Of a stretch of DNA of 64,000 bases, positions 11,659 through 26,600 are shown one piece after another; positions within the stretch are counted from its first letter, which is position 1; every line of letters starts with the position of its first letter. Source of the stretch: Bolinopsis microptera. Its lineage: Eukaryota > Ctenophora > Tentaculata > Lobata > Bolinopsidae. The stretch covers positions 19,518,265 through 19,582,264 of the forward strand of contig NC_087078.1 in the NCBI RefSeq assembly GCF_026151205.1, given 5' to 3'. Under the pieces are notes generated by a model. That model did no database searches, had not been told where the DNA came from, and was given only the letters and a program-made list of their open reading frames with translations. A program made the translations under genes and the position numbers.

Positions 11659-14600
11659 GTAAATTATATTTTGATAGATTTATTAATGTTGAAAACTTAT
11701 TATTATAATCTACTAGGCTATAATGTAACAACATGAATAACACTAAACACTACCACTAAACTGCATTTTGGTTAGGTTTCATAAAATTACAAAGAATCTT
11801 GTAATTTTACTGATACAGTTGCTTAAGACAGCTGAACAATTAAAACATTCCTGTAAAATATCTTATATCTAGCTGCATTTAACAATAACTCAGGTTCACG
11901 CACTATATTACGACACAGGTATCTCTTACGAAAACACTATATTACGAAAACGCTATATTACGAAAACACTATAATATTACGAAACCACTATATTTCGAAA
12001 ACGCTATAATATTACGAAAACACCATAATATTACGAAAACACCATAACATTACGACAGCACTTTAACCCTAACCCTCAGCCTTAGTCATAGTGCGGTTAC
12101 CATAACTTATCCCATATCTTCAGGAGATATTAAACAGTATTTTGATCTCAAAACTACCAGATGTACGGTTGGTCGGTTCTCAGCCTCAATCATGTAAGTT
12201 ATATTATCTATATTTACATAGCCTCTCACTACTGATATCCTATGTTTTAATAACATTCCCATTCCAATTAGCTATTATGATCTGGGAAATATATTTTAGT
12301 ACTAACAGTTTAGTTTCTAAACATTTTGGGCTATTTGAAGGCATTCCGTTACTATAAATAGATATTGGTATGCATTATTGCAATAAGATATTCAAAAATG
12401 AATCCTGTGTGGTCTCAAAACACCTCAATAACCAGTCATTATTTCGATAAGCACTTGGTGCCAGCCAATAAAATATAAAATACCTGGTTTTTCCATAACT
12501 GATAACCGTTTAACTTAAAATTCAAATCAAGCTATATCCGAGTCATGCTGTCTTTGGCATGTTTCCATTATCAATATTTGACGTAGTGATGCTTGAAAAT
12601 GGAATGAGATCATAAAGCAAAAAGATGATACTGGATGGCTATTTATTTCCTAAAATAGATGTATCGTGATGTTCAATCCATTATGTTGCTGCGCAACTTT
12701 GACGACAACATAAAACTAGCTCACTATCTGCTAGACTTCTGAACCACTCGATAAAATTTCCAAATCATACATTGTGTAGGGGGGGGGGCTACATTGGGGG
12801 GGGGGGGGGGGGGCTAGTGGGGGGGTGTCACACAACATCATGTGTAGGGGGGGGGGCTAGTGGGGGGGGGTGTCACACAACATCGTGTGTAGGGGGGGGG
12901 GCTACATTGGGGGGGGGGGGGGGGTGTCACACAACATAATGTGTAGGGGGGGGGGGCTACATTGGCGGACATGTCACACAACATCATGTTTAGGGGGGGG
13001 GGCTAGTGGGGGGGGGGGGGGCTACATTGGGGGGGGGGGGGGGTGTCACACAACATAATGTGTAGGGGGCTACATGGGGGGGTGTCACACAACATCATGT
13101 GTAGTGGGGGGGGGCTACATTGGCGGACATGTCACACAACATCATGTTTAGGGGGGGGGGGGGCTAGTGGGGGGGGGCTACATTTGGGGGGGGGGGGGGG
13201 GTGTCACACAACATAATGTGTAGGGGGGGGGGGGCTACATTGGCGGACATGTCACACAACATCATGTTTAGGGGGGGGGGCTAGTGGGGGGGGGGGGGGC
13301 TACATTGGGGGGGGGGGGGGATGTCACACAACATAATGTGTAGGGGGCTACATGGGGGGGTGTCACACAACATCATGTTTAGGGGGGGGGGGGCTACATG
13401 GGGGGGGGGGGATGTCACACAACATCATGTGTAGGGGGGGGGTCTAGTGGGGGGGGGTGGACATGTCACACAACATCATGTGTAGGGGGGGGGGCTACAT
13501 TGGGGGGGGGGGGGTGTCACACAACATAATGTGTAGGGGGGGCTACATGGGGGGGTGTCACACAACATCATGTGTAGGGGGGGGGGCTACATTGGCGGAC
13601 ATGTCACACAACATCATGTTTAGGGGGGGGGGCTAGTGGGGGGGCTACATGGGGGGGGGATGTCACACAACATCATGTGTAGGGGGGGGTCTAGTGGGGG
13701 GGGGGTGGACATGTCACACAACATCATGTGTAGGGGGGGGGGGCTACATTGGGGGGGGGGGGGGGGGGTGTCACCCAACATCATGTGTAGTGGGGGGGGG
13801 GCTACATTGGGGGGGGTGTCACCCAACATCATGTGTAGGGGGGGGGGGGGCTAGTGGGGGTGTCACCCAACATCATGTGTAGGGGGGGTGTCACCCAACA
13901 TCATGTTTAGGGGGCTACATTAGGGGGGGTGTCACCCAACATCATGTGTAGGGGGGCTACATTGAGAGGAGGGGGTGTCACCCAACATCATATGTAGGGG
14001 GGGGGGTGTCACCCAACATCATGTGTAGGGGGGCTACATTGGGGGGGGGGGTGTCACCCAACATCATGTTTAGGGGGCTACATTGGGGGGGGGGTAGTCA
14101 CCCAACATCATGTGTAGGGGGCTACATTGGGAGGAGGGGGTGTCACCCAACATCATGTTAAGGGGTGCTACATTGGGAGGAGGGGGTGTCACCCAACATC
14201 ATGTTTAGGGGGCTACATTGGGGGGGGGGGTTGTCACTCAACAACATGTGTAGGGGGCTACATTGGGGGGGGGGGGGTGTCACCAAACATCATGTGTAGG
14301 GGGCTACATTGAGGGGTGTCACCCAACATCATGTGTAGGGGGCTACATTGGGGGGGGATGTCACCCATCATCATGTGTAGGGGGCTACATTAGGGGAGGG
14401 GGTGTCACCCAACATCATGTGTAGGGGGCTACATTGGGGAGAGGGTGTCACCCAACATCATGTGTAGGGGGGCTACATTGGGGAGAGGGTGTCACCCAAC
14501 ATCATGTGTAGGGGGCTACATTGGGGGGGGGGGGGGGTTGTCACTCAACAACATGTGTAGGGGGCTACATTGGGGGGGGGGGGGGGTGTCACCAAACATC

Positions 14601-17600
14601 ATGTGTAGGGGGCTACATTGGGGGGTGTCACCCAACATCATGTGTAGGGGGCTACATTGGGGGGGGGGGGGGGGGGGTCACACAACATCATGTGTAGGGG
14701 GCTACATTGGGGGGGGGGGATGTCACCCATCATCATGTGTAGGGGGCTACATTAGGGGGAGGGGGTGTCACCCAACATCATGTGTAGGGGGCTACATTGG
14801 GGAGAGGGTGTCACCCAACATCATGTGTAGGGGGCTACATTGGGGGGGGGGTGCAGGTGTCACCCAACATCATGTGTAGGGGGGGGGGGCTACATTAGGA
14901 GGGAGAGGGTGTCACCCAACATCATGTGTAGGGGGCTACATTAGGCTGCTCAGTGCTCAGAATACTTTCTCCTGGAAACATTGTCCGATGAGGAAAACAT
15001 CCGAAAATCAAACTAGCTACGTAACTAACGGTTTAATTAACTATCTTACAATACTTGATAATTCTTCCAGAGTCCAACTTTTTACAACGATTTTTCAGAT
15101 TTGACGGTAGTGGAACTGGAGAAGCTGTTTACGCTTATCCTAGGAGTCGCATTCCAGGTAATACAAGAGCTCAGGAGGTCACGTGACCTTTGTCACTTTG
15201 TACTGAACTGATTAAAATAGTCACACGGTTTCAAATGGACATCATTCAAGGGAGCTCATACGCTGTGATTCTAGGAATTATAGAAGGTTGTCGGGTTCAT
15301 TATATATGAGAAAATATTGTTTTAATGCCATATTATGTAATGTATATCCAAACTTAAATCACGTGACATGGCCATATATGGTGTTATTCAGATGTGATTC
15401 ACGCATGTCACATCCCAGTGGGAGTTGTGTGACGGAGTTTGTTAAACGTGGCCGTTTATTATCTCAGTATTTCTGGGTATTTTAAAGAATAATTTTAAAA
15501 TCTTGTTCTAATCGTCGTGATTATGATAGTTCAGACTTCGGCAAGTTCTCGTTTTGTCTGGAATTTGGGAAAACTAGTCTGAGAGATCAAAGCTTAGAAA
15601 CTTGGTCAAATGTAACAAAAACATTAAACAAGGTTATGTTTAACTTGTAATCGAACATTCTCAAATGTTCACTAAGCATTTTTTTAATCCACACGTCAAG
15701 ATTATAAATTATCTCAAGAAAAGTTTATTAAGAAGTTTATTAAGAAAAGTACGGTATGATAAGATTAAACACTGCTGAGTTTTATCTTAATAGTAGTGAA
15801 CCATTATTAAATTTCAGTTTATTACTATGATGATAAGAATTGTTGCTGTTTCAGTGTGATAACAAGAACATGTACATAGAGCGGGTACAGCACCTTCCTG
15901 AGGTGGTCCAGAAGGAACTGATGACCAAGCTGCAGGAGGTTAGTCCACTGAGAGTAGTAAGATAATGGGGGGGGAGGTAGTTGTAGCGACTACTACACTG
16001 GTAATCTGGTAGTTGTAGCGACTAATTCTATAGTGTAAAACACACACACACACACACACACAATATACATGATGGTGTTAAACACAAATAAACTTTTGTT
16101 ACATTCATTACACTTACTCATTGGTGGTAGGTTATATGGCAACATCAAATATATTGGCTCTGTTACATCGCTTCATGTTTATATCATTTCTGATTCTCAT
16201 TCTTATATCATTTAACAATATTTATTTCACAATGTTATTTTACATCTGTAAACTCTTAATATGAGTCATTATAATTCTTTGAAACTTAACTTTGATTAAC
16301 CAATAAATTAACAATTTCACTCAGACCAATTAATTCATATTTTATTGCAGCTCACAGAAACGAACGATGTGGTCATGTCAAGCTATATTGAACCGGAATC
16401 TCTTCAAAAGCCGTGAGTACATTAAACCAGCTTATTAAGTAAAAGAATACGAACACTTACACCTAAGAAAATGAACACAGAATATCCCCACACCTTTTCT
16501 TTAAATAGATCCCGATCTCTAACTACCAGGCTCTCTCTACTAGCAAATATCTAAATACCACCCGGCACACGTAATACCTTGACAGTTGACTATATATTAA
16601 AATAATCTGCATTTTAAATCATGAATATTACCTGATCTACGTCACATGTTTTAACTATAATATACTACGGGTATATATACATATATCCCATACAAACTAC
16701 AAACTACAGTATTAATAACTTCAGAAGATACACTTTCAGTTCCACATAATGTTTATTATCAGCATTTAGCGGGTATATACAGCCAGGATACACATCCGCT
16801 CATCACATGTGATCATGTTCGGTCACGTGACAGTCTGTCTGTAAAAGGGCATTTTGTGATGTGATGCTCATATTTGCCTTTTAAAGACTCACACTAAAGT
16901 AGCATCATGATTGCACTGGTATCATTCTTACGATATAATATTATATAGTATAGATGTTTAGAGCTAAACAGTATATAATCAGCAAGTACAAAATACCGGA
17001 CCAACTCGTACACGACCATATTATTAGTGGAGCAGTTTATTATTGACACTTTTTTTACGCACAGTAACATATTATAAACCCCTCCGGGATAGAATAAGAT
17101 TCTGATAATCCCGGCTCCCGCTAAATAGATTCTGATAATCCCGGCTCCCGCTGTTAGTTTTTTCCCGCTGAATAAATAACCCCGGCACAGCTTTTATAAT
17201 CCCGCCCCGCTAATTTGGCTCAACAAGATTTGTTTTGTTTTGATATTCCATGAGAATTTCAACCGCGTACTGTCACGTGTTTTGATGACGTGTATCACGT
17301 GACTAACTACTACGACGCGCATTGGTAAAAAATGTCACGTGACCTATGGCTTAACGTAAGAACTATAAATACACTCGATCTACGTATCGGTCTAATTGCA
17401 GGCGCTGGCAAAACTCCAGCACACTACATTACTTAAACTCTTACATTAATTGGACCAGTTCCAAAACTTGTCTCGACGGTTACATTTGATTTTGTCCGGT
17501 TCGGTTAATTTTGTCGAGTTTGATATGAGCCATGTATTATAGTCGTCTACTTTGATGAACTTCATGACACGATATCATTATTAGCTTTTATCGCTTGCCA

Positions 17601-20600
17601 GGCTTAACTCGACGCCCCTTATCGATATTCATATTCATTCAACGTTCTGACTGAGGAATAATGTTTAGATATAACGCCAATTTCAAAAGTCATAGTACCT
17701 TAGTTGTATTTATTTGGAAGTCCCCAATTCCATTTCATATTTTCCATAATGATCTCATATAGCTAGAATTAAGAGTAAAATGTCAAATTTGTTGGTCCTA
17801 GCACTAACCCGGAGGGGTTTATAACACATAACACCGGCACGCTTAAGTTATATTAAAATAACCCCTCGTGCTAAAGCACGTCGGGGTTATTTTCATAATA
17901 ATCCCTCGTGCTTCGCACTCGAAATTATTATAAATTTTTCCCGCGCGTCGCGGGAAAAATTGAAATATAATCCCTGCGCATGCCGGGGTTATGTGTGTTA
18001 TAACATTCATCACCCCCTGACCAACAAGAGTGGCGATTGCCGTAATAGTACAAAGTGTGTGCTGCTTTCAACTGTCACAACAACATTCCTGTGTCTACCC
18101 CCTCACAAAAGTGAAATTGTTTATTTTTACAGTCACATTACTGCTCCTTCTTGTATTTAATCATAAACGTATTGCCTGACATTTTATGTAAATTAAATGA
18201 TACAAGTTGAGCAATTTATGTACTTTTAGAAATAAAGAAGCGTCTCATGCACCTGGATAAGAAACACACTACTGGTAGTGTTACTAGTGTATACTACTAG
18301 CAGGATATAGTAAGATGAATCACTGATGTCCAAGTCTGTAAGGCCTGTTTTTAAAACTATCGTAGCATACCCCTAGATTTTTGACAAACACTTGCTTTGT
18401 CCGTAAAACCTTTTAACGCTTTGTGTTATGATGAGAATAGTTGGCCCGTGAAGTGGTGGCGCTTTGTTGGCCTCTCTCTCCCATATTGTTCACAAGCCTG
18501 CGGAAACTTTTATTGTTCCCACCGGAAATTATATACGTACTGTACCGTCTATATGTTTTAGGGTTATACGGGTTCCTGCTAGTGATATAAGTGCGGGTCA
18601 CTGTTTGTGTAATAGAAATGGGATTATGTTGTCGTACATTTGGATTAGTCCAGTATTACTTAGAAGTTAGAAGGGTTGACATAGAACAGTGATGTTATGT
18701 TCGACCCAGTATATCCTGTAGAGAGAGGGAATGGGGGGAGGGGGGGGGGGGGGAGAAAAGAGCGGGAGGGGGGAGGTCGGAGACAGTAGAGTGTGTCATA
18801 ACATTATAATCAGACTGATGCGACTTTTGATAGCAGTGGCTGGAGCGACATATCGTAACCTTACACCGCTGATACCAAGTAACCTTCCTCCTCCTCCTCC
18901 TCCTCCTCCTCCTCCTCCTCCTCCTCCTCCTCCTCCTCCTCCTCCTCCTCCTCCTCCTCCTCCTCCTCCTCCTCCTCCTCCTCCTCCTTATAAAGCAGTG
19001 GCTGGAGCGACATATCGTAACCTTACACCGCTGATACCAAGTAACCTTCCTCCTCCTCCTTATAAAATTAAAGTTAAAAGTTTGACAGCTGACGGCCCAC
19101 AGCTCGTATCGTCTACATTCCAACCCTCCTTATTTTTCAAACAACTGTTAAACGTAACATATAAGTAGAGGACACCCAGTACACCATAGATAAGGTGGTT
19201 AAACAATATGTTCTCTCTGTGGTACACTCTACTGCGGACACGGCGGACACTGCGCTGATTTCACTGCGGACACTGCGGACACAGCACTGATTTCACTGCG
19301 GACACTGCGGACACAGCACTGATTTCACTGCGGACACTGCGGACACAGCACTGATTTCACTGCGGACACAGCACTGGTTTCATTGCGGACACTGCGGACA
19401 CAGCACTGATTTCACTGCGGACACAGCGCTGGTTTCACTGTGGACACTGCGGACACAGCACTGATTTCACTGCGGACACTGCGGACACAGCACTGATTTC
19501 ACTGCGGACACAGCACTGGTTTCATTGCGGACACTGCGGACACAGCACTGATTTCACTGCGGACACAGCGCTGGTTTCACTGCGGACACTGCGCAGGTTT
19601 CAGTCCGGACACATTGGTTAGAGCGTAGCGCCTCTTCGTCGTGCTAGGAGGAGGACAGCTCAGCATCTGTTGGATATGCATTTATTCGAATTACTAGGAC
19701 CTTATTTCTGGGAATACCATGACCTCATTTCTTTAATATTATGCATAGTATTTTTCAAACTGCACGCAAGGACAGCGTTTATTCGAACTGCTAAAACATG
19801 ACCTTGTCATCACTCATCAGTCGAAAAAATTAAGCGACTAAGGAGTAGGCTGTTATGGTTCTGAATCAGTTCTCATCAGAGCTGCCAAGTACATTCCTCA
19901 GAATAAAATTTAGTTTATTTTGTAATTCTGGACCTCCTATATATTTAAATATAATTTCGAGAACTACTTCGAGCAGGCACAATTTCATCAGCCAGCTCAT
20001 TATTATCAAGGTACAATTAATAATTGTAATGGTATGTTTAATATGAGGGTGTCGACTGTCGCTACAAATATATCGCTATCAACTGTAACAAGTCACCCCC
20101 CCCCCCCCTGTGAATCTCCAATCAGTTCTTTAGCCCCGAGCCACTATTGGCTACTATAAATACTACTATAAATACTACTATACCACAAACACTGGATTTG
20201 TACAGCTCGTTAGGTGTGCCAAGTTTTCGTCTATTTGTTAAAATATGTTGAGCTGCACGTCTCCTAGACACTGTAGCTATCATGTTACTACGAGTTGGGA
20301 GACAATGTTTTACATGTCGGGATCATTGAGAATGTTATTCTTCTTCCCAATATGTGTGTGTTTTAAGAGATGTTGCAATTATTATTGTACAGATCACTAG
20401 TTATTTAAAAGGAAACATTTTGCAGAAATGAAAAATTGAATTCTCTCTCAAGTATAAGAACCTTCGATAACTAAATAGTTACATTACTAGAGTTGCAGAG
20501 TGTAGTTACAAACAGCATGACACTACATTACATTACATACGTGTGAAGCAACCTAAACCTGCTCTAAACGAGATTGAGTCACTGATTGCTGAAACTTTCT

Positions 20601-23600
20601 CACTCATGACTAGAACCATCTATATTCTATAACCATGGTCCACGCCCAAATACAATCTACCGCCCTTTATCTTTTAAGCTTTGAGGAAACCGGTTATTCT
20701 TGTGTCTTAGAACAGTAACTGAATAGCTATATTATATGGAATACAAAGATTGTACTATGGAATACTATGTACATGTACTATGGAATACAAAGATTGTACT
20801 ATGGAATTTAATCATATAAAATGAATGTCATTTTAGAAGGGACATCTGAAGCATCCCCACTCATGAACAACAGCCAAAATGTGGGCTAAAGTGCGGGAGT
20901 CTCGAGTTAGCACAATTAAACTTTACCGATCATTGGGCCACCTGGACCTGTCCTACAACTCCACATATAAAGAAAAACAATATTTTGTAAAATAATATGA
21001 AATGAGCTCCATAAAACATGAATTGGCAAAGTGCCAAAATATGTTGACACACTTGTAACCTGCTACTCCCCCCCCCCACCTGCTACTCGGACTCCGTTTT
21101 GAGAGAATGATATTGGCGGTGTTATTATGTTTGTCCTGTGTGTCGTGCCCGAGCTGGCCACTACTTCCACTGTGCTCCCCTAATGAGAGGTAATCAGGAG
21201 GAGACACGTGTGTAATCAGGAGGAGACACGTGTGTACTGTGTGTGTTGAGAGAGTTTGACTAAGGCAGAGGGAATAGTTGGGTTCGGTGGGTGCGGAATC
21301 GCACAATTTGTCGTACATTCATGGAAATGTATGCGTTATTTTGCAGTAAACATCAGAATATAATATGCAGAGTCGTATAATTTGGGAAGATTTTCCGTAT
21401 CTAAATGTTTCTGGGGGAAATGCAACGACCATTAATGTCAGTATTTTGTATTTTGCCAGTACTGACATTGTCATTGATGGTCATTAATGGTTATTGATGG
21501 TCATTAATGGTTATTAATGGTCATTAACCGTTTTTTCAGTGAAGTGGACGGGCTATGTCACGTGATGTTGACGTCACTACAAAACGTGGTTCTGGAGAGG
21601 AACGAGATACACGAGAAATATATTCGAGTTGCTAACGAAAGAGACGATTACCTCGCTCAACAGGTGACTTTTAAACTTAATTAATTAATTTATTTATTAG
21701 CTTTAAATAGAAATAACTCTCATTATAACATGAAATTAATATCAGATCCACGAGTCAACAAATTAACAGATTTTTTAATTAATTTGTAACAGATTAAACG
21801 GCTTACGTTCATTTTTATCTCAAACAAGATGCACTAAAATTCTTACAAGGCTGCAAACTTTCCGTTCTCACGCCTAGAAAGCTAGAAAGAAAACCTTCTA
21901 ACTCTTATTACAAAGTTTTAAGTGTCGATAGCAACCTGTAAAGCTGCCAATAGCATAGCTGCCCATGTCAGACACCTAATAAGAAGTCAAAGTAACACAT
22001 TATCACTATTATAATATGTATTACTCATTGCCGCATGTATGGATATATCTGATAGCTATCTAAAAGCTATACCGTGGCATGAAGGCTGTATTAAAGTCTT
22101 GCTGTGGAATTCTGATAGCTATCTACAAGTTATGCTGTGGAATTTACTTTTATCTAAAGATAAAGTTTATTTGACCGAGTTGTTGCGAATAATAATAAGT
22201 TGTCCAAGTACAGTATCCATAAATAATATCTTAATTCTCACGGTCGTTTCTACTATTCAAGGTTATGATACAATTCGTTTTGTTTGTCAAACATGAGAAA
22301 AACTTCTGAATGACAGCACTCTGAAAAGAAGCCTTGTAGCCCTTCGACTCATTAAGTTTATAACTCCTAGATAAGTTGATGTCTTGTTGAGAGTTTGTAC
22401 ATGGTAGAACTAACTGATAATCGAACGTCACGATCTGTAAAGCGCAGATACAGCGCAGAACAGCATGGTGCAGAACAGTGCAGAGTAGTCTCGCAACTGT
22501 AAATGTGTAGGCTCCAAATTTCCCAGCGTTTAATAAAGAATAAATAAATTCGTAGTAGTACTGCTCGCAACGAGTCTAATTCTATTGTTCGCAATGCGTC
22601 TGTGCGGAAAATGCATAACATTTAAAACTAGTAATTTTGCGGTAAATATTACAATCGCTAATCTTTTTAATCATGTGTTACTTCACCACGGGTGTTGTAC
22701 TTTTAAAAGCTCGTTATTGTGTACGTGCGAAAACTGAAGGAAGGAAGGAGCATGGGGAGTGGCAATTTTAAAGTTGCTCAAATTTACGATTGCCACTCAA
22801 GTAATACCTATATACTCAAGTCCTTTTTATGATCTTCAACGTGCAATACGTCACTTTCTTAAAAGTTGATTAGTCGTTTGCTCCTTCATAAATAAAACGT
22901 TTGGAGAGGAGGCGTGAAATAAACTTAAACAATAGTAATGATAATTGAGATGCACACAGCTGGTCATACTTAATTCAGCTATCGAGGCTTTTGAACTATA
23001 ATTTAGTTGAAACTAACTATCAAGTTATAAGCTATACCAGGAGATGACGTATCTTGTGCTAGTACTCTAGTTATAAGCTATACCAGGAGATGACGTATCT
23101 TGTGCTAGTACTCTAGCAGGGAGGGAAACTGCTGAGCAATCTCTAAATCTTCACTACTATCGCACTATATGTGCGATTCTTTAAAGCCATAGATAATATT
23201 ATATTCCCGACCAAAAATCTTCAAATTCCAACCTGTAAAATAGTCTTGGATTTTCCTTTTCCGGTTCACCTTAGCACACATTGGCTTGGTGTCTTAAAAT
23301 ACCTGAAATTCTTCATCGTGCAATGCTCTTAAAAAGTTAAATCAGTTTCTTGAGGTACTTTCAACTTTATTCAACGTGTTATCAATATTTCTGGCACAAT
23401 TCTCTTAGTTGTTTTGTGCATTGGACAAAATTGCTAAAGTTCGGTATTTTAGGGAAATAACTCTGTCGAAAAATTTCGAAGATTTAGTTTATGCGATATC
23501 GTTCTGTTATGCTCTAACTGACATGTTTTAAAGATAAAAAACTAATTTTACTAGTTTGAATTAGAGTTTGACAAAGTCTCATTCCACGTCAACTATCAGC

Positions 23601-26600
23601 TTCACAAGGTTTCAATTCTTGGGATTCTACTAAGCGATCTAGCAGATGTAAGTTGTAATACCTCAATAATTCATCGCAATCTTATTAAAGTTAGTACACG
23701 GTCGTCTCTGGATACTTTATTTCTGTAGACTGATCCAAACTAGGGGGGGGGGGGCCAAACTAGCGGGGGGGGGGGGGGGTTACCAAACTAGGGGGGGGGG
23801 GGGGGGGGGTTGCCAAACTAGGGGGGGGGGGGGGGACCGGGGGGTTGCCAAACATTTATTGTATAATATATATATATACAATTGATATAAGGAAAATTTA
23901 TTAGTCGAAACGGAAAGGCTACAATCCATCTTCCGTTACTGATTGAGGCTAGAATTGCCAATGAAACTTCGATAAATTTGGTATTATATCATTAGAAAAA
24001 GGTTTGACTTACATGGCTGACATTTCATATGTTTCTGAATTAATGTGAAAAGAGGAAGGAACATTAGTGTAGAAGCAGTTGAGGTAAAAATACTGTAACC
24101 AAGCAACTTCACGCTCGGTCACGTGCAAGTGTGACGGTTAGTCCGAGATAAACCACATCATGTACGCGTTACATCGTTGGTTTTAAACATATTTTCTTTG
24201 GATAAAGGTGATAAACTTTAAAACACGATAACCTCAAGCTCATTTGTTTTTCTAATTGTGTGGTGGAGAATAAAGTGTTGGACGTGGAATGTTGAGAGAG
24301 TGAGAGGATAAGTGTAACAACAACAACACAAAACTGGGGACAATTACAAGATAGTCGGACGGGTTGTGTCTGATGTTTGCCATTTTGATTGTTGTCCTTC
24401 ACTTCCAAGCTTAACTTCATATGACGCAATAACACAATTAAGTTGTGCTGTGAATTTTCCGACCTCGTAAAGAGGTGGACAGTGGAAGAGAGGAAGATAA
24501 TAAGACAGTCTCTCGATTAAAGGATTAAAGAGGTGAACAGTGGAAGAGAGGAAGATAATAAGACAGTTAAGGTTTTTTTTTCTGGGTGCCACAGACCCAC
24601 CCAATGGTGCTGACTTTTTTGGGTTAAAGACCCACTTTTCCATTGAATGTGGCTCGCTGGCTGAGCTGCGCTCGCAGTAACAGTTCACCACCAAATTTTT
24701 TAATCCAATTTTTTGAACTTTCCCTATCAACAATCTTAGAGATTGGACTAAATATTACATTCCATAATTTAGGACTTGAAGTTGATGACCTTCTTCCGTC
24801 AGAATAATTATATTTACTATTCATATATGGTATATTTTTAGATGGTCCGTTCGAGTAATGTCAGCGGTGGAGACGGTGGTGACGCCAACTCCAACATATT
24901 TAACCCGAAGAAGAAATCATTTGTATCAACAACCATTGCATTAATGATCAGCTTCGCCACATTTAACATCCGTGGGCTCGGTGTTCAGCAAGATGATAGC
25001 CTACATAGTAAACGTGAGTTACTAGGATTAGACTGTGAAAAGTACAATGTCGACATCTGCGCTCTGCAGGAAACTAAAGTCACCGAATCAGACAGCCTTG
25101 TTTTGCGCAACGGTTTTAACTTGTTTCTGTTCGAGCAGTTGGAAAGTCGCCATGGAGGCTTGGGTTTTATAATCAGTCCTCGCATGATGAACTATGTGGT
25201 TTGCTGGAAGTACATCAGTGACCGGGTATGCTATGTCGATATTTGCATCCCCTCACGTAGCGGTACACCCCTACGTTGCAGGGTGATCAATGCCTACTGT
25301 CCACATCAGGGGCTAGTCCGTAAAAATCCAGTTGTTTTGGATAACTTTTATGGGCAGCTAAGAGAGGCTAAGAATGTACCCTCTAATGTGGAGTTGCAAT
25401 TTCTGGGTGACTTTAATTCAAAACTGGGTAAATTATCTCCTTCTGATATTGAACAGGGTTTTGGTAGATATATGGGGAAATACGGAATGGGAGTAAGGAA
25501 CGAAAATGGTTCTAGATTACTGGATTTTATCTCAGAAAATAATCTGTTTGCTGTGAACACTAGTTTTATACAACCTAGCAGACGTGTTACATCATTTACT
25601 GGTTGGCGGAAGGATTGGTCGGCTGGTCGGTACAGTAAGAAGACACTGCCTGTATACTCTCAAATAGATTACATACTATGCCGAAATAGATCTAAGTGTC
25701 TTTTGACTCAATCAAGAACTTATGCTGGTACTAAAACATTTTCAGATCATAGACTTGTCATTGCTCGCATCAATTTCAGCAACATTCATCTTTGTTTCAA
25801 ACCTAAACAACGTCGTGTTCCTTCTTATAATATATCAGAACTTGTAAGCAACAAAGATATGCAACATAAATATCACTTGGCCCTTGAAGGCAAGTTCTCA
25901 AATTTTGTGACCAGCAACGATCCAAATGCCGACCTTCAAAATCTTATGTCTCATATTCGTGATGCTGCCAATGTTTCCATCGGCCCAAAACCTAAAGCTC
26001 GCTTGAAACATCACAGCAGTGATGACACTCTCAAAGAGCTTGTTGAAAAGCGTCACGATCTCCGACAGCTACTTAACAATAATCAATCTCTTGATCGAAC
26101 TACATTGAGGTCATCCATCAACCACCTCACTAATAGTATCCAGAAAAGATTAGTTGAAGTGAGGTCTGCTCAAGCTGATCAGACCTATAGTGATATTACT
26201 AACACAAACGATTCAAGGAAAATGTTTGAAGCAGTAAGACATCTTCAGAAAAGTAAACCACCTAATAACTCGATTGGTGTTCATGATGAAAATGGCTGTT
26301 TGATTGCATCTGACGACATGAAAGCTTCTGTTGTTAGAGACTATCTCGAAAAACAGCTGACTCGCAATGAGCAACCTCTCGAGCCTTTTGAGGGACTACC
26401 ACGTGCTCTCAATGTCCCTTTTACTGGAGTTGAAATACATGCAGCCACCTCTAGCTTGAAAAATGGGAGGGCAAATGGTCCCGATGGAATACCCAACGAG
26501 CTAATTAAGTACTCTAATAGTACAGTCCATGAACATTATGCTGGAATCATCAACAGTTGTTTCGAGACACATACTTTCCCCATTTCCATTGGAGAGGCTA

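Noticed and set aside
13620-14879. Gly-rich and Cys-rich ORFs in the G-rich array
   Set aside because: Repeat by-products with variable G-run lengths that shift the frame between units.
18695-19168. Poly-proline and poly-arginine ORFs
   Set aside because: Caused by a (CCT)n run inside a duplicated intronic block.
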